From assembly GCA_948474755.1 (NCBI GenBank), contig CAOLHI010000393.1, positions 1-64,000 of the forward strand: 64,000 nucleotides of DNA, in the 5' to 3' direction. The notes beneath the pieces are model-generated. The model ran no database searches. It saw only the letters and a list, made by a program, of their open reading frames with translations, and was not told the origin of the DNA. This DNA comes from Ctenosaura bakeri. Lineage: Eukaryota > Chordata > Lepidosauria > Squamata > Iguanidae. This document shows, in pieces, positions 1 through 9,720 of the stretch. Every line of letters begins with the position of its first letter. Position 1 is the first letter of the stretch. A program made the translations under genes and the position numbers.

Positions 1-35
1 TCATAGCGCTATAACAGTCTAGTGCAGGAATGGCC
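1..35. mobile_element. Foldback MITE family A, right end only
   Basis: The window opens inside the right terminus of the abundant palindromic MITE (family A): a block reading ATAGCGCTATAACAGTCTAG followed by TGCAGGAATGGCC. The same block ends full copies such as the one at 32762-32924. The left part lies outside the window. Confidence 0.75.
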
Positions 36-40
36 ATAGT

Positions 41-82
41 CTCTCTCAGTCTCAGAGAGGAAGGCAAACAAATCTTGCCCAG
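41..82 (+). mobile_element. tRNA/Bov-B SINE central fragment
   Basis: A short piece matching the centre of the lizard tRNA/Bov-B SINE (TCTCAGTCTCAGAGAGGAAG then CAAATCTTGCC). Head and tail are missing, so this is a broken copy. Confidence 0.5.
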
Positions 83-129
83 CAAATGCTGTCTCTGTAG
101 AGGATTGCAACCCAAGGACTGAGGGTGTA

Positions 130-317
130 ACACTGTTATAGTGCTATTATTCCACTTCCAACATCCTGTGGAATCCTGGGGTTTGCAGTTTAGGAAGAGG
201 CATTTAGAATTCTCAACTAGAGAGCTCTTTGGCCTCAGTAAACTACAAATCCCAGAATTCCACAGGATGTTGAAAGTGGAATAATAGAACTATAACAATG
301 CGGGGTGGAAAGGCCCT
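130..317. mobile_element. Foldback MITE family A
   Basis: Nearly full copy. The left arm (TTATAGTGCTATTATTCCAC, then CATCCTGTGGAATCCTGGGG) is inverted in the right arm (CCCAGAATTCCACAGGATG, then GTGGAATAATAG). The outermost left bases are decayed. Confidence 0.8.
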
Positions 318-443
318 AAGGCATCAGTCCTACCTAGCCTGCCCTAGGAGGAGGAAGTACCAATGAACTCAGTGGGACTTACCTCTGAACAAACACAATT
401 GGGAGTATATTGTAACACATTTCTTTCAGCTTAAGCTCTTATA

Positions 444-632
444 GGCCATTTCTGCACTACATTGTTATAGCGTTATCATTCCACTTTCAACATCCTGTGT
501 CTGGACTTTGTACTGAGGCCAAAGAGCTCTCTGGTTGTGAATTCTAAATGCTCCTCCCTAAACTGCAAACCCCAGGATTCCATAGGCTGTTGAAAGGGGA
601 ATAATAGCACTATAACAGTGTAGTGCAGAAAT
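444..632. mobile_element. Foldback MITE family A
   Basis: Starts GGCCATTTCTGCACTACATT and ends in the inverted counterpart AGTGTAGTGCAGAAAT. The left arm has lost a segment of the consensus around 500, so the two arms differ in length. Confidence 0.85.
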
Positions 633-885
633 CTGTGTTGGTGAGTGTACCAAGCCTTCTTGAAAACATTAGGGAAGGGTCTCATTAGTCTAATCATTTA
701 TAAGTGGCTTGAATTTCAGAAGTTTATAGGTAGGGATGGGCTGGCGTGAAAGTATTAAACAATCACGCGTTCAATGATCTGAAGAAACGTAAGCAATATA
801 AGTTTTTATTATTGAAAGAAAGAGGCAAAAGAAACGTGCCTCCCACTTTATTCCAAGCAAGCCGCTGAGAGCAAGGAGAGGATTC
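633..885. other. Upstream non-coding sequence, nothing recognised
   Basis: Unique-looking AT-rich sequence between a MITE and the SPIN element. No exon, repeat or RNA gene was recognised. Confidence 0.4.
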
Positions 886-893
886 CCTTAAGC

Positions 894-1508
894 CAGTGGT
901 TCTCAACCTGGGGGTCGGGACCCCTTTGAGTGTCGAACGACCATTTCACAGGGGTCGCCACTCCTCAATCCTTCCCCCCCTTTTAAAAGAAGGTGGCCTC
1001 ACAGCCAATGGGAGCAGTGCTTCTGAGACCCCTGCGCTGGGAGGAGGGGACAGGACGCATGCTGGGCGTTTCCCTGTCTTTCCCTGCCTTTCCCTGCCTG
1101 GTGGGAAAGCACTGGAGGAGCCAAGACACATCTGCTTATGCCGCCGCCATCTTTCCTCTCTCCCTGTCCTTTCCTCCCTGCGCCTCGTGTAAAATGTGGG
1201 CTGTTTTGGCATTGCCTTTGGGAGTGACTGGCTTTTCGAACCGTGGAAACCCAACATTCAGAACTAGAACTACTGCCTTAATTCTGGCATTGATGGACGC
1301 TCTCTGTGCTTAAAAAAAGGGGGAGGGTTACCAGTTTTTAGGCATTAGAAGTCTATCCAGAGCAGTGATTTAGGGCAGTGTTTCCAATCTATTTGGAATA
1401 ATAAATAAATAAATAATAAATAACAAAAATGATTTTATGGTTGGGGGTCACCACAACATGAGGAACTGTATTCAGGGGTCGCGGCATTAGGAAGGTTGAG
1501 AACCACTG
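894..1508 (+). mobile_element. SPIN-type hAT transposon, non-autonomous copy
   Basis: Both ends match the SPIN (Space Invader) hAT termini. The left is CAGTGGTTCTCAACCTGGGG followed by GTCG and a block ending in TTCACAGGGGTCGCC. The right holds GTTGGGGGTCACCACAACAT, then GCGGCATTAGGAAGGTTGAG and AACCACTG. An exact 8-bp target duplication, CCTTAAGC, flanks it (886-893 and 1509-1516), as expected for hAT insertion. The 615-bp length exceeds the short SPIN MITEs. The interior is GC-rich and contains a CCAAT motif near 1013, but no transposase frame was seen. Confidence 0.93.
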
Positions 1509-1606
1509 CCTTAAGCGGCAAATAAATCCTAGTTAAAACAGGAAGGAGGAAGCAAACTTGCCACATTGCCCAACCGATCTGCTTTCTTCCTATCATCACT
1601 GTGACC

Positions 1607-1623
1607 AAAAAAAAAAAAAAAAA
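1607..1623 (+). repeat. Poly(A) tract
   Basis: Uninterrupted run of about 17 A residues about 100 bp before the G-rich promoter stretch. No SINE body was identified immediately 5' of it. Confidence 0.9.
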
Positions 1624-1689
1624 GGCTCAAGGTGTGTATTTTCTCTTGTTTGCTCCGCGCAACAAGTATACGCCAAGCAAATAAAGAAA

Positions 1690-1760
1690 GGGGAGGGGGA
1701 GGGCAGGAGGGAGGGGTGGAGGGGAGGGCGTGAGGAGGAGGGAGGAGGGAGGGCGGGGCC
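1690..1760 (+). promoter_or_regulatory. G-rich tract with GC box (possible G-quadruplex)
   Basis: Many runs of three to five G separated by one to three bases, ending in GGGCGGGGCC at 1751-1760, a classical Sp1/KLF GC box. It sits at the 5' edge of the CpG island that contains exon 1 of RAPGEFL1. No TATA box is evident. Promoter function and quadruplex formation are inferred from composition only. Confidence 0.55.
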
Positions 1761-2067
1761 TGCGACGGGCGGGCTTGCTGGCTGCCTCTTCTCGGGAGGC
1801 GGCGGTGGGGATGATGAGCTAGTGGGAGAGCAGACGGCGATTCGCGACTCGGCTCCGGCTTCTTTTCCAGGCCGGGAAGCACGAAGGAGGAGGAGGAGGG
1901 GAGGGGCTCTGGCGAGAGGCGACAGGGAGCCTCCCCCTCCCCGATCCCCGCCTCTCCGCCGCATGCACGCTCCCTCCCCTGCAGAGCGCCGGAGAGGGCG
2001 AGCGCGCCTGGCTCCAGCCCCCGCTTCTCCCGCTGCCTGCCTGCCAGGCGTTGCCTCCCCCGCTGTC

Positions 2068-2106
2068 ATGAGCATCCATAAAGGGGGATTCGCCTTGCAG
2101 CTGTAG
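2068..2106 (+). promoter_or_regulatory. RAPGEFL1: Upstream ORF 1 in presumed 5' leader
   Basis: ATG followed by eleven codons and TAG, encoding MSIHKGGFALQL. It lies 585 nt before the main ATG in the presumed leader. Context CTGTCATGA is moderate. Translational control would require this segment to be in the mature mRNA, which is not shown. Confidence 0.4.
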
Positions 2107-2494
2107 CTGCGGCGGGAGCCGGGCGGCGAGCGCGATCGGGGCGCAGGGAGGCGAGGCTGCGCGGCGCCGGCCCGGGGATCCCTCGCCGCCTCTTCGGAGA
2201 CGCCGGCGGAGTCCTTCCTCCCCTCCTCTCCCCGCGCCCGGGTGGGCGACCCCAAAGGAAGGCCAGCCAGTCTGCAAGCGGCGCCCACATTTTCCCAGCC
2301 TCTCCCGCCGCCGCCGCCGCCTCCGGGGGTCACCCAGGACGCAAAGGCATCGGGGGCGGGGCGCTTCTCATCGCTTTCCCCCACGATCACGCCGCCGGGC
2401 TCCCTTCTTTTTTCCACGATCGCGGGGTCGCCCCTCTTGCGAAGACCTCGCCCCGCCGCCGCCGCCGCCGCGCCCCCAAGACCCGGCCCCGGCC

Positions 2495-2506
2495 ATGGCG
2501 CTCTGA
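2495..2506 (+). promoter_or_regulatory. RAPGEFL1: Upstream ORF 2: minimal uORF with strong Kozak context
   Basis: ATG GCG CTC TGA in the near-ideal initiation context GGCCATGG, 185 nt before the main ATG. A three-codon uORF in strong context would be expected to capture scanning ribosomes and permit reinitiation, so it may tune RAPGEFL1 output. This is an inference from sequence. Confidence 0.45.
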
Positions 2507-2690
2507 TCCCGCGCCTCCCGGCCTCCTGTTCCGCCGCCGCGCCACGCAGCGGGGGGACAGGCACCCCCTGGGATCTACGCCTCCCCCGATCCTGTCTTTG
2601 GCCGAGGAGGCAGAGGGCGCGTTGGATCACCACCCGCCCTCGTCCTGGGGCCCGGCTGCGCCCCTGGCTGCCCCCGCCGTGCCCGGTGGG

Positions 2691-3126
2691 ATGAAGCCTT
2701 TGGAGAAATTCCTCAAGAAACAGGGCTCCCACCTGGCCGCCCGGGCCGGCCCGGGGGCTGCGGGGCAGGGGCCCCGCCGGCAGAGCGTCTCCAAAATCCT
2801 CCTGCCGGGCTTCCTCAAGGAGCCGCCCGACGAGCCGCCCGAAGGGGGCCCGGACGGGGCGGGCGACGGGCGCTGGCTGGAGCTGCGGCCCCCCGACGCC
2901 GTCCTGCGCTCGCCCACGTCCTTTTCGTCCGAGGAGCTCTCCCCCGGCGGGGTCGTCGGGGGCGGCGGCGGCAGCGGGGGCGAGAGCCAGCTCAGCCCGG
3001 AGTCGGTGCCCACCTGCTGCTGGGCGCCGCTGGTGGAGCCCGAGAGCCCCGATGGGCTGCTGGCGGGGCTGCTGGACAGGCTGAGCGAGGACCCGACGGC
3101 CCCGCACGGGCACGGCTGCGGCGCAG
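2691..3126 (+). CDS. RAPGEFL1: RAPGEFL1 exon 1 (residues 1-145, splits codon 146)
   Basis: First coding exon of Rap guanine nucleotide exchange factor-like 1, a CDC25-type RasGEF family protein related to the EPAC/RAPGEF group, expected to act on Ras/Rap-family GTPases at membranes. The start MKPLEKFLKKQ agrees with my recollection of the mammalian protein, so ATG 2691 is preferred over the in-frame TTG upstream at 2598. A conserved-looking block RRQSVSKILLPGFLKEPP (residues 29-46) carries an RRQS motif fitting a basophilic kinase (PKA-like) site. The rest is low-complexity, Pro/Gly/Ser-rich and probably disordered, including a glycine run near residues 92-101. The donor is GCGCAG|GTAGGG. One base (G) is left over and completes an Asp codon with AT at the start of exon 2. 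Confidence 0.95.
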
Positions 3127-3634
3127 GTAGGGGGCGCGGGCTGGGACCGGGGCGGTGGGCCGGGAGGGGGAGGCGGGGCGGAGACCGGAGGGCACTGGGG
3201 GTGGGAGGCTTACGGAGAAGCGCACAGACAGACCTCTTAATTGGAACCCTGGAAAAATGGATCCCATTGACAGCAGAGCTCGGTTGATGGCGTGGGGTTT
3301 GGGGAGCTGAAATCTCCCCCGCTGCAACTGTGCCAAGCCCTGACTACCCGGTGTCATCCGTTGGTGGACACACATCGTACTGAAGGTGATAAAAGTGTGT
3401 CTCTGAGCATGTGCAAAGAGGTTCCCCCCCTAATGCTGATTGGGGATACTGGGATTTGTAGTCCAAGAAGGGAACTTTACTAAACTCCGGGTAAAACCTG
3501 TTTTTCAGGGCCCCAGAAGCGGGAAAGGTAGTAAACGCCTGTGCTGTTCATCCCCATCTGACATAAGAAAGGGTGGTTTTGACTTGCAGGTGAGCTGTAG
3601 GATGAGGTTTTTAGGAGGGCAGGCTGGAGTTCAA

Positions 3635-3838
3635 GGCCATTTTTGAGCTACATGTTAGGGTGCTATTATTCCGCTTTCAACCTCCTATGGAATCCTGGTG
3701 TTTGCAGTTTAGGGAGGAGCATTTAAAATTCTCAGCCAGGGAGCTCGTTCGCCTTGCTAAACTACAAACCCCAGAATTCTACAGGATGTTGACAGTGGAA
3801 TAATAGCAGCACCATAACAGTGTAGTGTGGAAATGGCC
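3635..3838. mobile_element. Foldback MITE family A
   Basis: Full copy starting GGCCATTTTTGAGCTACATG and ending GTGTAGTGTGGAAATGGCC. The arms pair through the CATCCT/AGGATG blocks. Confidence 0.85.
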
Positions 3839-3971
3839 CAGAGAGAGAAGATGTAGGGCTGGGTCAAGGAAGTAAAAGGCTTCCTTAGTGGAGAGTATTA
3901 AGACTTCCTCAGTCAAATGTGATCCAAATTATGAACTGCAGCACGCACTAATCCCTGACAAACTGATATAA

Positions 3972-4395
3972 TAGGTTGCTATTAGTTGCCATCAAATTGG
4001 CTTCAGTGGATGGTGACCTGTGAAAGCAAAACCTTGGAGACATCCAAGACAGTCTTGCTAAGGTCTTGCAGACTTCCTTGACCAAGTCTATCCACCTGTA
4101 ATTCAGTCCTCTTGTTTTTCGACTGCCTCCTACTCTATCAAGCATTATTGCGTTTCCTAAGGAGTCCCATCATCTCAGGATCTGCCCAAAGTACAGTAGG
4201 GTCAGTTTGGTCGTTTTGATTTCTAGTGAGGCTTCAGGCTTGATTTTCTCTGGGACCCATTTATCGCTTACTCCAGGAATCCATGATATCCTTGGACTTT
4301 CCTCCAGCTCCACATTTCAAGTGAGTTGATTCTCTTTCTGTCCTCTTTCCTCACTGACCAGCTTTCACAACCATGCATAGAAAAAAGAAACATTA
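3972..4395 (-). mobile_element. RTE/Bov-B LINE 3' relic (ORF2 C-terminus)
   Basis: Read on the minus strand, this encodes with stop codons a decayed reverse-transcriptase ORF2 tail: a segment like KWVPEKIKPEASLEIKTTKL, then YFGQILR, then a basic stretch and RWIDLVKE. This is the conserved end of RTE/Bov-B ORF2. It is followed by a Bov-B-type 3' tail (the complement of 3972-4025). Several in-frame stops mark it as dead. The family is the likely mobilising partner of the SINEs here, which share its tail. Confidence 0.7.
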
Positions 4396-4744
4396 TGGCA
4401 GACTCAAAGGGGTTGGTACCAAGATGGAGAAGGCCAGTGAAGGGCATGAATTCTGAAGCAGAAAGAGTCTGATTCAGATCTTAGCTTGTTGTGAATGGCT
4501 TATTGGAATTAAGTTCATATGCAGCTTGCATGTCTGCAGCGGCAGGAACAATAGTCCTAGACAGTAACCTGGCCTACTTTGCAGTGCTGTAAGACTTACT
4601 GAAGGAATATATGGGAAAGCCTTTCAGCCCCTTAGTAAAATGGCTATCTAAATGGTAAACACTGTAATTATTGACTCATCCAGCATATGAATTTGGATTT
4701 TTTTTCTTTTAAACGTGTACAGAATATTTTAGAGTTACAGAATA
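4396..4744. other. Intron 1 segment, nothing recognised
   Basis: No exon, repeat or structured RNA was recognised between the Bov-B relic and the next hAT element. Confidence 0.35.
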
Positions 4745-4752
4745 TTTTAGAG

Positions 4753-5474
4753 CACGGGTGTCAAACTCAACTTCATCTTGGGCTGGATCAGCATTATGGT
4801 TGCTCTCAAAGGGCCATATGTATCTGTAAGACTATATAAATGCATCTACTCTTTTATCATATTAAATATTTGCCTCTGCATTTGATTATTATTCATTTTA
4901 GTAATAACTAGCTCTGAAACTAGAAGTCTAGGAAAAATAATGGTAAGAAGATATTCAAGTGTACAACTATTGTACAGTTTTTGAAAAATGAGTTTTGAAA
5001 GCAGAAAGTTTTTTTTAATCATCAGACAAATATTACCTGTGCCTCTTTCTGCTCCACTTTCCCTTGTGCCTCTTTCTGCCCCCCTGCCCCTCTCTGTATC
5101 TGGTGAGTCCAATCCCCACATTGTGGGCCCCCAGCTGCTGGTATTCTGAAGAGGGGCCCAGCAACCAGCACTTGCGATATACTTCTACTTCTGACTGCCC
5201 CTCTGTCCAACTTTTGCAAGCCATGCGGAGTGTTGTCGTGGTAACCCGTGGCAATGCTCTGATGGCGAGACTTGGACAGAGGAGCAGTCAGAAGTAGATC
5301 ATGAATGTTGGCTGCTGGGCCCCTCTTCAGAATACTAGTAGCCAGGGGCCTGCAATGTGGGGATCAGGCTCACCAGGCAGGGGGAATGCCACAGCTGCAG
5401 GAGAGGTGAGAGGGCCACATGAAATAGTCTGGCGGGCCAGATACAGCCCGTGGGCCTTTTGTTTGACACATGTG
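4753..5474 (+). mobile_element. hAT-type element F (GGGTGTCAAAC termini), copy 1
   Basis: Terminal inverted repeats CACGGGTGTCAAAC and GTTTGACACATGTG (12 of 14 positions pair). An exact 8-bp target duplication TTTTAGAG (4745-4752, 5475-5482) identifies the hAT superfamily. It is 722 bp with no transposase frame. The interior contains a large imperfect inverted repeat: about 5105-5210 pairs with about 5265-5380, including CTGAAGAGGGGCCCAGCA against TGCTGGGCCCCTCTTCAG. A shorter second copy is at 15962-16426. Confidence 0.88.
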
Positions 5475-5482
5475 TTTTAGAG

Positions 5483-6208
5483 TATCTGTTTGAGAGGTTG
5501 GGTTTTTTTTATTGCAGGTTTGTAAATAGCTACTTGTGTGACTGCCTGTGCTGAGTAAGAATGACTTCCAGGCAACCAGTCAAGAGAAAACATATGTATG
5601 GAGAACAAGAGATGATTCTTTTTTTTCCTGCCCATGTTGTTAACATGTTATGTTTGACTAATAGGAGGATTGGTAGTAATATGTATTCCTAACTTTGGTG
5701 AATTTATTTTAAAGGCTGTTTTGAAATAAAAACTCAGTTGTCCAAATGGCAAATGGAAGCTGAAAGAGAGTGACATGCCCAAGGTCTATCAAGGAAGTCA
5801 GTTTCTGAGCAGGAATTTGAACCCAGCCAGGTTCATAATATGCACTAATTGCACTGCATATAATTCCTGGAAACCAAATATGTCAGCTAACTCCATTGAA
5901 AAGCATTGCAGTCTGAGGTGATTCAGATAATGTGCAGGCTTGTTCTGTTGTACTAGATCTCTGGTAGTCTACTCACATGTGGTAGTTCTGATTCAATGCA
6001 GGACTCATCCAATGATGATGGACATGAATATATTAACAAACCTCTGAGTGTGCTGTGGCAGTATTGGGTGTTCAGAGCGAGCAGCACAGAAAGGAAAATA
6101 GTGCATTTTTGTCCCATTTCTGGGATTTCTGAAAGAGAAATAAGAGTTGTTCATGTTAATACATATATCCTATATACATTTCTTCTGAATAGACTTTCAT
6201 ATCTTGTA
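5483..6208. other. Intron 1 segment, nothing recognised
   Basis: AT-rich sequence with no recognisable exon, RNA gene or repeat. Confidence 0.35.
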
Positions 6209-6440
6209 GTCGTGTGCCTTCAAGTCATTTCTGACTTATGGTGACTCTGACATGAATCCATCATGTGGTTTTCTTGGCAAGATTTGTTCAGAGAGGATAT
6301 GCCTTTGCCTTCCTCTGAAGCTGAGACAGTGTGACTTGCCTAAGATCACCCAGTGGGTTTCCATGGCCAAGTGGGAATTAAAAGTCTGGTCTCCAGAGTC
6401 ATAATCCAATGCTCAAAGTACTACACTGCTCTGGCTCTCC
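6209..6440 (-). mobile_element. tRNA/Bov-B SINE (Sauria SINE type)
   Basis: Minus-strand copy. The Bov-B-like tail comes first (GCCTTCAAGTCATTTCTGAC, TTATGGTGACTCT), then the central block (CTTTGCCTTCCTCTGAAGC) and finally the tRNA-like head, with a box-B-like TGGTCTCCAGAGTCATAATC and a terminal GGCTCTC. Confidence 0.85.
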
Positions 6441-6948
6441 TTTCATATCTTAGTGTTGTCTAAATGCATTGGACAACATTGCCCATAATCTCTAATCATT
6501 GGCCAGACTGGCTGTGGATGATGGAAGTTGTAGTTAAGAAGAACTAGAGGGCACTAGAGTGGGAAAAGCTATTCTGGAAAAAATTGTCTTATTGGTTTTA
6601 GGTTGATTTTAAAATAGGGGTGTTTAGGACCACAACCTTGCTTTATTTCCCAATTTATGATTCTCTCTGAAGGGTAATCAAATCATGATGGTTATGATGA
6701 TGATCATTATCATCATCATCCCCATTTTTCCATTAAGGGGAGGACAGTAAACGCTTTGTCCTCACAGCTACCCTGTGACTAAACTTTTTTTATAGCAGAC
6801 CCTAATATCATTTTAAAAGAAATTCTGGGGAACTTTAGATGGGTGGAAAAAACAGCTTGGGGTTCACATCCAGCCGGTATATTTAGCCCACCATTGATTT
6901 ATTTGTTCCCTTTTTAGCATCCCTCTATGTTGCAAAGGGCTTAAAAAA
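6441..6948. other. Intron 1 segment with a short (ATC)n run
   Basis: No exon or mobile element recognised. A short ATC/ATG-rich microsatellite lies at about 6688-6720. Confidence 0.35.
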
Positions 6949-7575
6949 TCAAAAATAGGGAGAGACAGTAACCCTGTTCATGATCCCATTGACTAGCATC
7001 CTGTTAGTGACATATACCACTGTAATATCATTACATGACTTTTTATCTTTTTGCAGTGTTTGTCTTTTTTGATCATTGCAGAGGGAGAAATTCACCACCT
7101 CCCTCATGCAATAACCTTCAGCCCCCTTAAAACACAGCACACTGGCTGTCCCTGACAGGGCCATGTAATGGCCAGGGGAGCGTGAGGGATGACCGAGAAG
7201 CATCAGGCTATGTCTTTGTAGACACATAATAATGAAGGTATCCTCCATGGTGTCCTGGAGGTCCCCCATCATACATATTGTGCAGCTGCAGAATTTCCTT
7301 TCACATCTGAGCATACCAGCAGTTGAACTTTCTTTCAAAGTAGAGTTCAGTTGCATCACCAAACACATATTCATACTTGTCATTTGCTCTTCCTTGAAGG
7401 CTGTTTCAGGCTTTCCATCCTCCAGTGCTATCTCATACTTCACTTTAGATCGGTTAATCATAGGCTTTCCAAGGTAAAATACATTTACACATGCCTTTTT
7501 CTGTGCAATATGAAATAGAATTAAAATGCTACTGCTATTGTCTCTAAGAGAACCTCCACCAGAACCTCTTGCCAC
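6949..7575 (-). other. Unassigned 208-codon open frame
   Basis: A minus-strand frame of 208 codons without a stop, in intron 1, opposite in direction to RAPGEFL1. Its nominal first codon is not ATG; internal Met codons occur. The translation contains stretches such as KVKYEIALEDGKPETAFKEE and several Cys residues (CERKFCSCTICM), but I recognise no family. No splice structure, poly(A) tail or flanking duplication was seen. In 64 kb of both strands a chance frame of this size is not rare (rough expectation a few tenths), so it may be meaningless, or a decayed retrocopy. Confidence 0.15.
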
Positions 7576-9170
7576 TGCAGTTGCCCAGTAACTTCCCTTC
7601 TATGTGGTAGCTTCTACACATCCTCACCATTGGTGTTATTATCTGTTCTCATCCACTGATGTGTCCATTACTGCCTGAAGAGAATGGATGCACTTTAATC
7701 TGGTGTTTCCATTTTGAGTGGTCTGCCTTGGTCACTCCCATATAGGAGTCTAAGCCCCTAATAGGGTCTAGTCTCCTGGTGGTATTATTCTCAGTATCTC
7801 TGACACACTCAACTTCCCTGACTATAATTACGTGTGCCTCTGAGAGAGGGACACAGCTCTTGCTGTGTGACATGCATAATTAACACAGATGCGTACATAC
7901 ACACACACACACTGATATCACCACGTGGTTTACAGTATTTCAAAGTAACATCTAGGAAGAATAAGAAGGATATAAAAGTAGAGGAAAGAAAGAAAGAATG
8001 AACACTAGAACACACTCCACCGCTTCTCTGAAATAATGTTCAGCCCTTAGGTTGAAAGAAGTTCCCCTCCAGACACCAATCTCCTTGCAGGTGATGATCT
8101 GTCTACTTCCTCCTCCTTGTTGCCTTGGATAGTCTTGTGTTGCTGCAGGTAGCAGCTGGTAGATGGTGAGTGAGACATGCCAGAGAGGATCAAGCTGCAC
8201 ATGCCTAGCCCATGTGTGGTGCCTCAACAGCCAGGAGTCTGAGAAAGAGATGAAGCAAACTGAACCACTGCTGATCATGTGTCACCTCCTTCACTCTCCA
8301 CCTCTGGAGGTGCCAGACAAAGAAGCTCCAAAGTGAGAGGAGAAGAGACAGAAAAGAGGGGGGAAGGTGAATGAGTGACCCAGAACCATACGTCTACCCA
8401 ACAACCAAGCTTCTTTCTGACCCATTATGGCTCCGCATCCTCCCCAAGGAGATAACTATAGGTTTAGGTGGGGCAAGTACAGGCCAGTGAAAGCAAGAGT
8501 TAGTCAATTCCTGCTGCAGGGAGAGCAGGCCTGAGAGATGTTGGGATAGCCAGCAGTAGACAGTGCTTTATGATCAGTCACTTGTGGTTGTGTGTCTGAA
8601 CACCCATCGTCCTTCACTGTTGGCTGTACTGGCTCCGGAAGATGGATGTTGTAGTCCAGTGACATTTGGAGAGCCTCATGTTCCTTACTCCTGGTTTTGA
8701 GAGTTGCAAGGCTTTCAACATCTGGAGAGCAGCAAGATGGGGAAGTCTGGCTGATAACAGCTGGGGAAGACCTGCAGACTCTTTGTAATTGCTGGCCTCG
8801 TGCTCAGTGCTTGTATATTGGTCTCATTGTGCAGTGGGGACGTTGGTCAGAATCCAGAAGTGGATTCCACTGGCAGAACAGTGGAATCCAGTGGAAGTGG
8901 ACACCCTCTTCTTCCTGATATAACCCATCCAGTACATTCTAGGGGGAATAGGAAAATTTCCAGAGCCAATTTTTCCTCAGCTTTTGTGCTTGTGGGAGGA
9001 GAAGGAAGTTCCATTGTGCTGGTACTGCATTGCCAGGGCAGTGTTCAATATAGGCTATTAATTGGTGGCCTTTGATCAGGTCTTTGTGCAATGGTACTGG
9101 TTACTTGGAACATTTTAGAGTAAAATGTCTGATCACATGGAGCCCAGATGTTGCTTTGTATTTGTGTACA
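7576..9170. other. Intron 1 segment with a short (CA)n run
   Basis: A short CA microsatellite lies at about 7898-7911. Around 8600-8690 there is a fragment of the self-complementary GTTGTAGTCCA-containing family. Nothing else was recognised. Confidence 0.35.
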
Positions 9171-9331
9171 AGAGCCAGAGTGGTGTAATAGTCTGATTGT
9201 TGGACTACGACCCTGGAGACCAGTGATTCCCTGCTCAGCTATGGAAACCCAATGGGTGACCAGAAAACCCTGTGATAGCTTCATATTAGGGTCGCCATAA
9301 GTTGGAAACAATTTGAAGGCAAATAACTGCA
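9171..9331 (+). mobile_element. tRNA/Bov-B SINE, internally deleted
   Basis: Head AGAGCCAGAGTGGTGTAATA, then CCTGGAGACCAGTGATTCC. It jumps from GGGTGACCAG directly to the tail (AGGGTCGCCATAAGTTGGAA), so the central block is deleted. Confidence 0.82.
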
Positions 9332-9356
9332 GTGTATGCTTCATAGAGTGTAGCAA

Positions 9357-9720
9357 ACCTTCCAACATTTCACAGACTGAAATCAGGACACACATGTAAA
9401 AGCAGCATTAGACTACAATGAAGATGGCAAAAGGTAATCAGTGAGGAAGAATATATTAGCCAAGAGAGGCTGCAGCAGTTTGCTTTTGCCTGAACATACA
9501 GGGAAAGGCAAGACCCCACCTTCTCCAATTAACCTGCTGAGTTAATTGAATGCAAACTACTTTTCCATTTTAAACTCACTTTGCTGCAGTTGAAGTAAGC
9601 TGAGGACAAAGGGGAAAGTAGTAGGAGGAGGGAGAAACTGGGACTTTATGAAAGCAGCTGAAAAGGTGGGACAACTCGAGTAATTGGGGCTACCTTTGTC
9701 AAATTGGAACAGTTGGTGTA
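9357..9720 (+). mobile_element. Unclassified repeat family G, copy 1
   Basis: About 360 bp resembling 44045-44402 and, inverted, 46375-46712. Shared landmarks are CCAACATTTCACAGA, GAGAGGCTGCA, TTTGCTTTTGCCTGA, GCAGTTGAAG and AAAGCAGCTGAAAA. No coding frame was seen and I cannot name the family. Confidence 0.7.

Larger units (their letters stand above)
1740..3210 (+). promoter_or_regulatory. RAPGEFL1: CpG island: RAPGEFL1 promoter, 5' leader and exon 1
   Basis: Strongly GC-rich, CpG-dense stretch of about 1.5 kb in otherwise AT-balanced sequence. It covers the probable transcription start, a long 5' leader and the first coding exon, ending just after the exon 1 splice donor. The exact start site cannot be read from sequence. 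Long open frames on both strands here reflect scarcity of stop codons in GC-rich DNA. Confidence 0.75.

Noticed and set aside
2598..2690. In-frame TTG upstream as an alternative start of RAPGEFL1
   Set aside because: ATG 2691 gives the MKPLEKFLKKQ start that agrees with the mammalian protein as I recall it. A TTG start in a vertebrate mRNA would need direct evidence.
1596..3113. Long minus-strand open frame (505 codons) over the CpG island
   Set aside because: GC-rich DNA has few stop codons. The translation is Arg/Pro/Gly/Ala low complexity and lies antisense to the confident RAPGEFL1 exon 1; no family resemblance.
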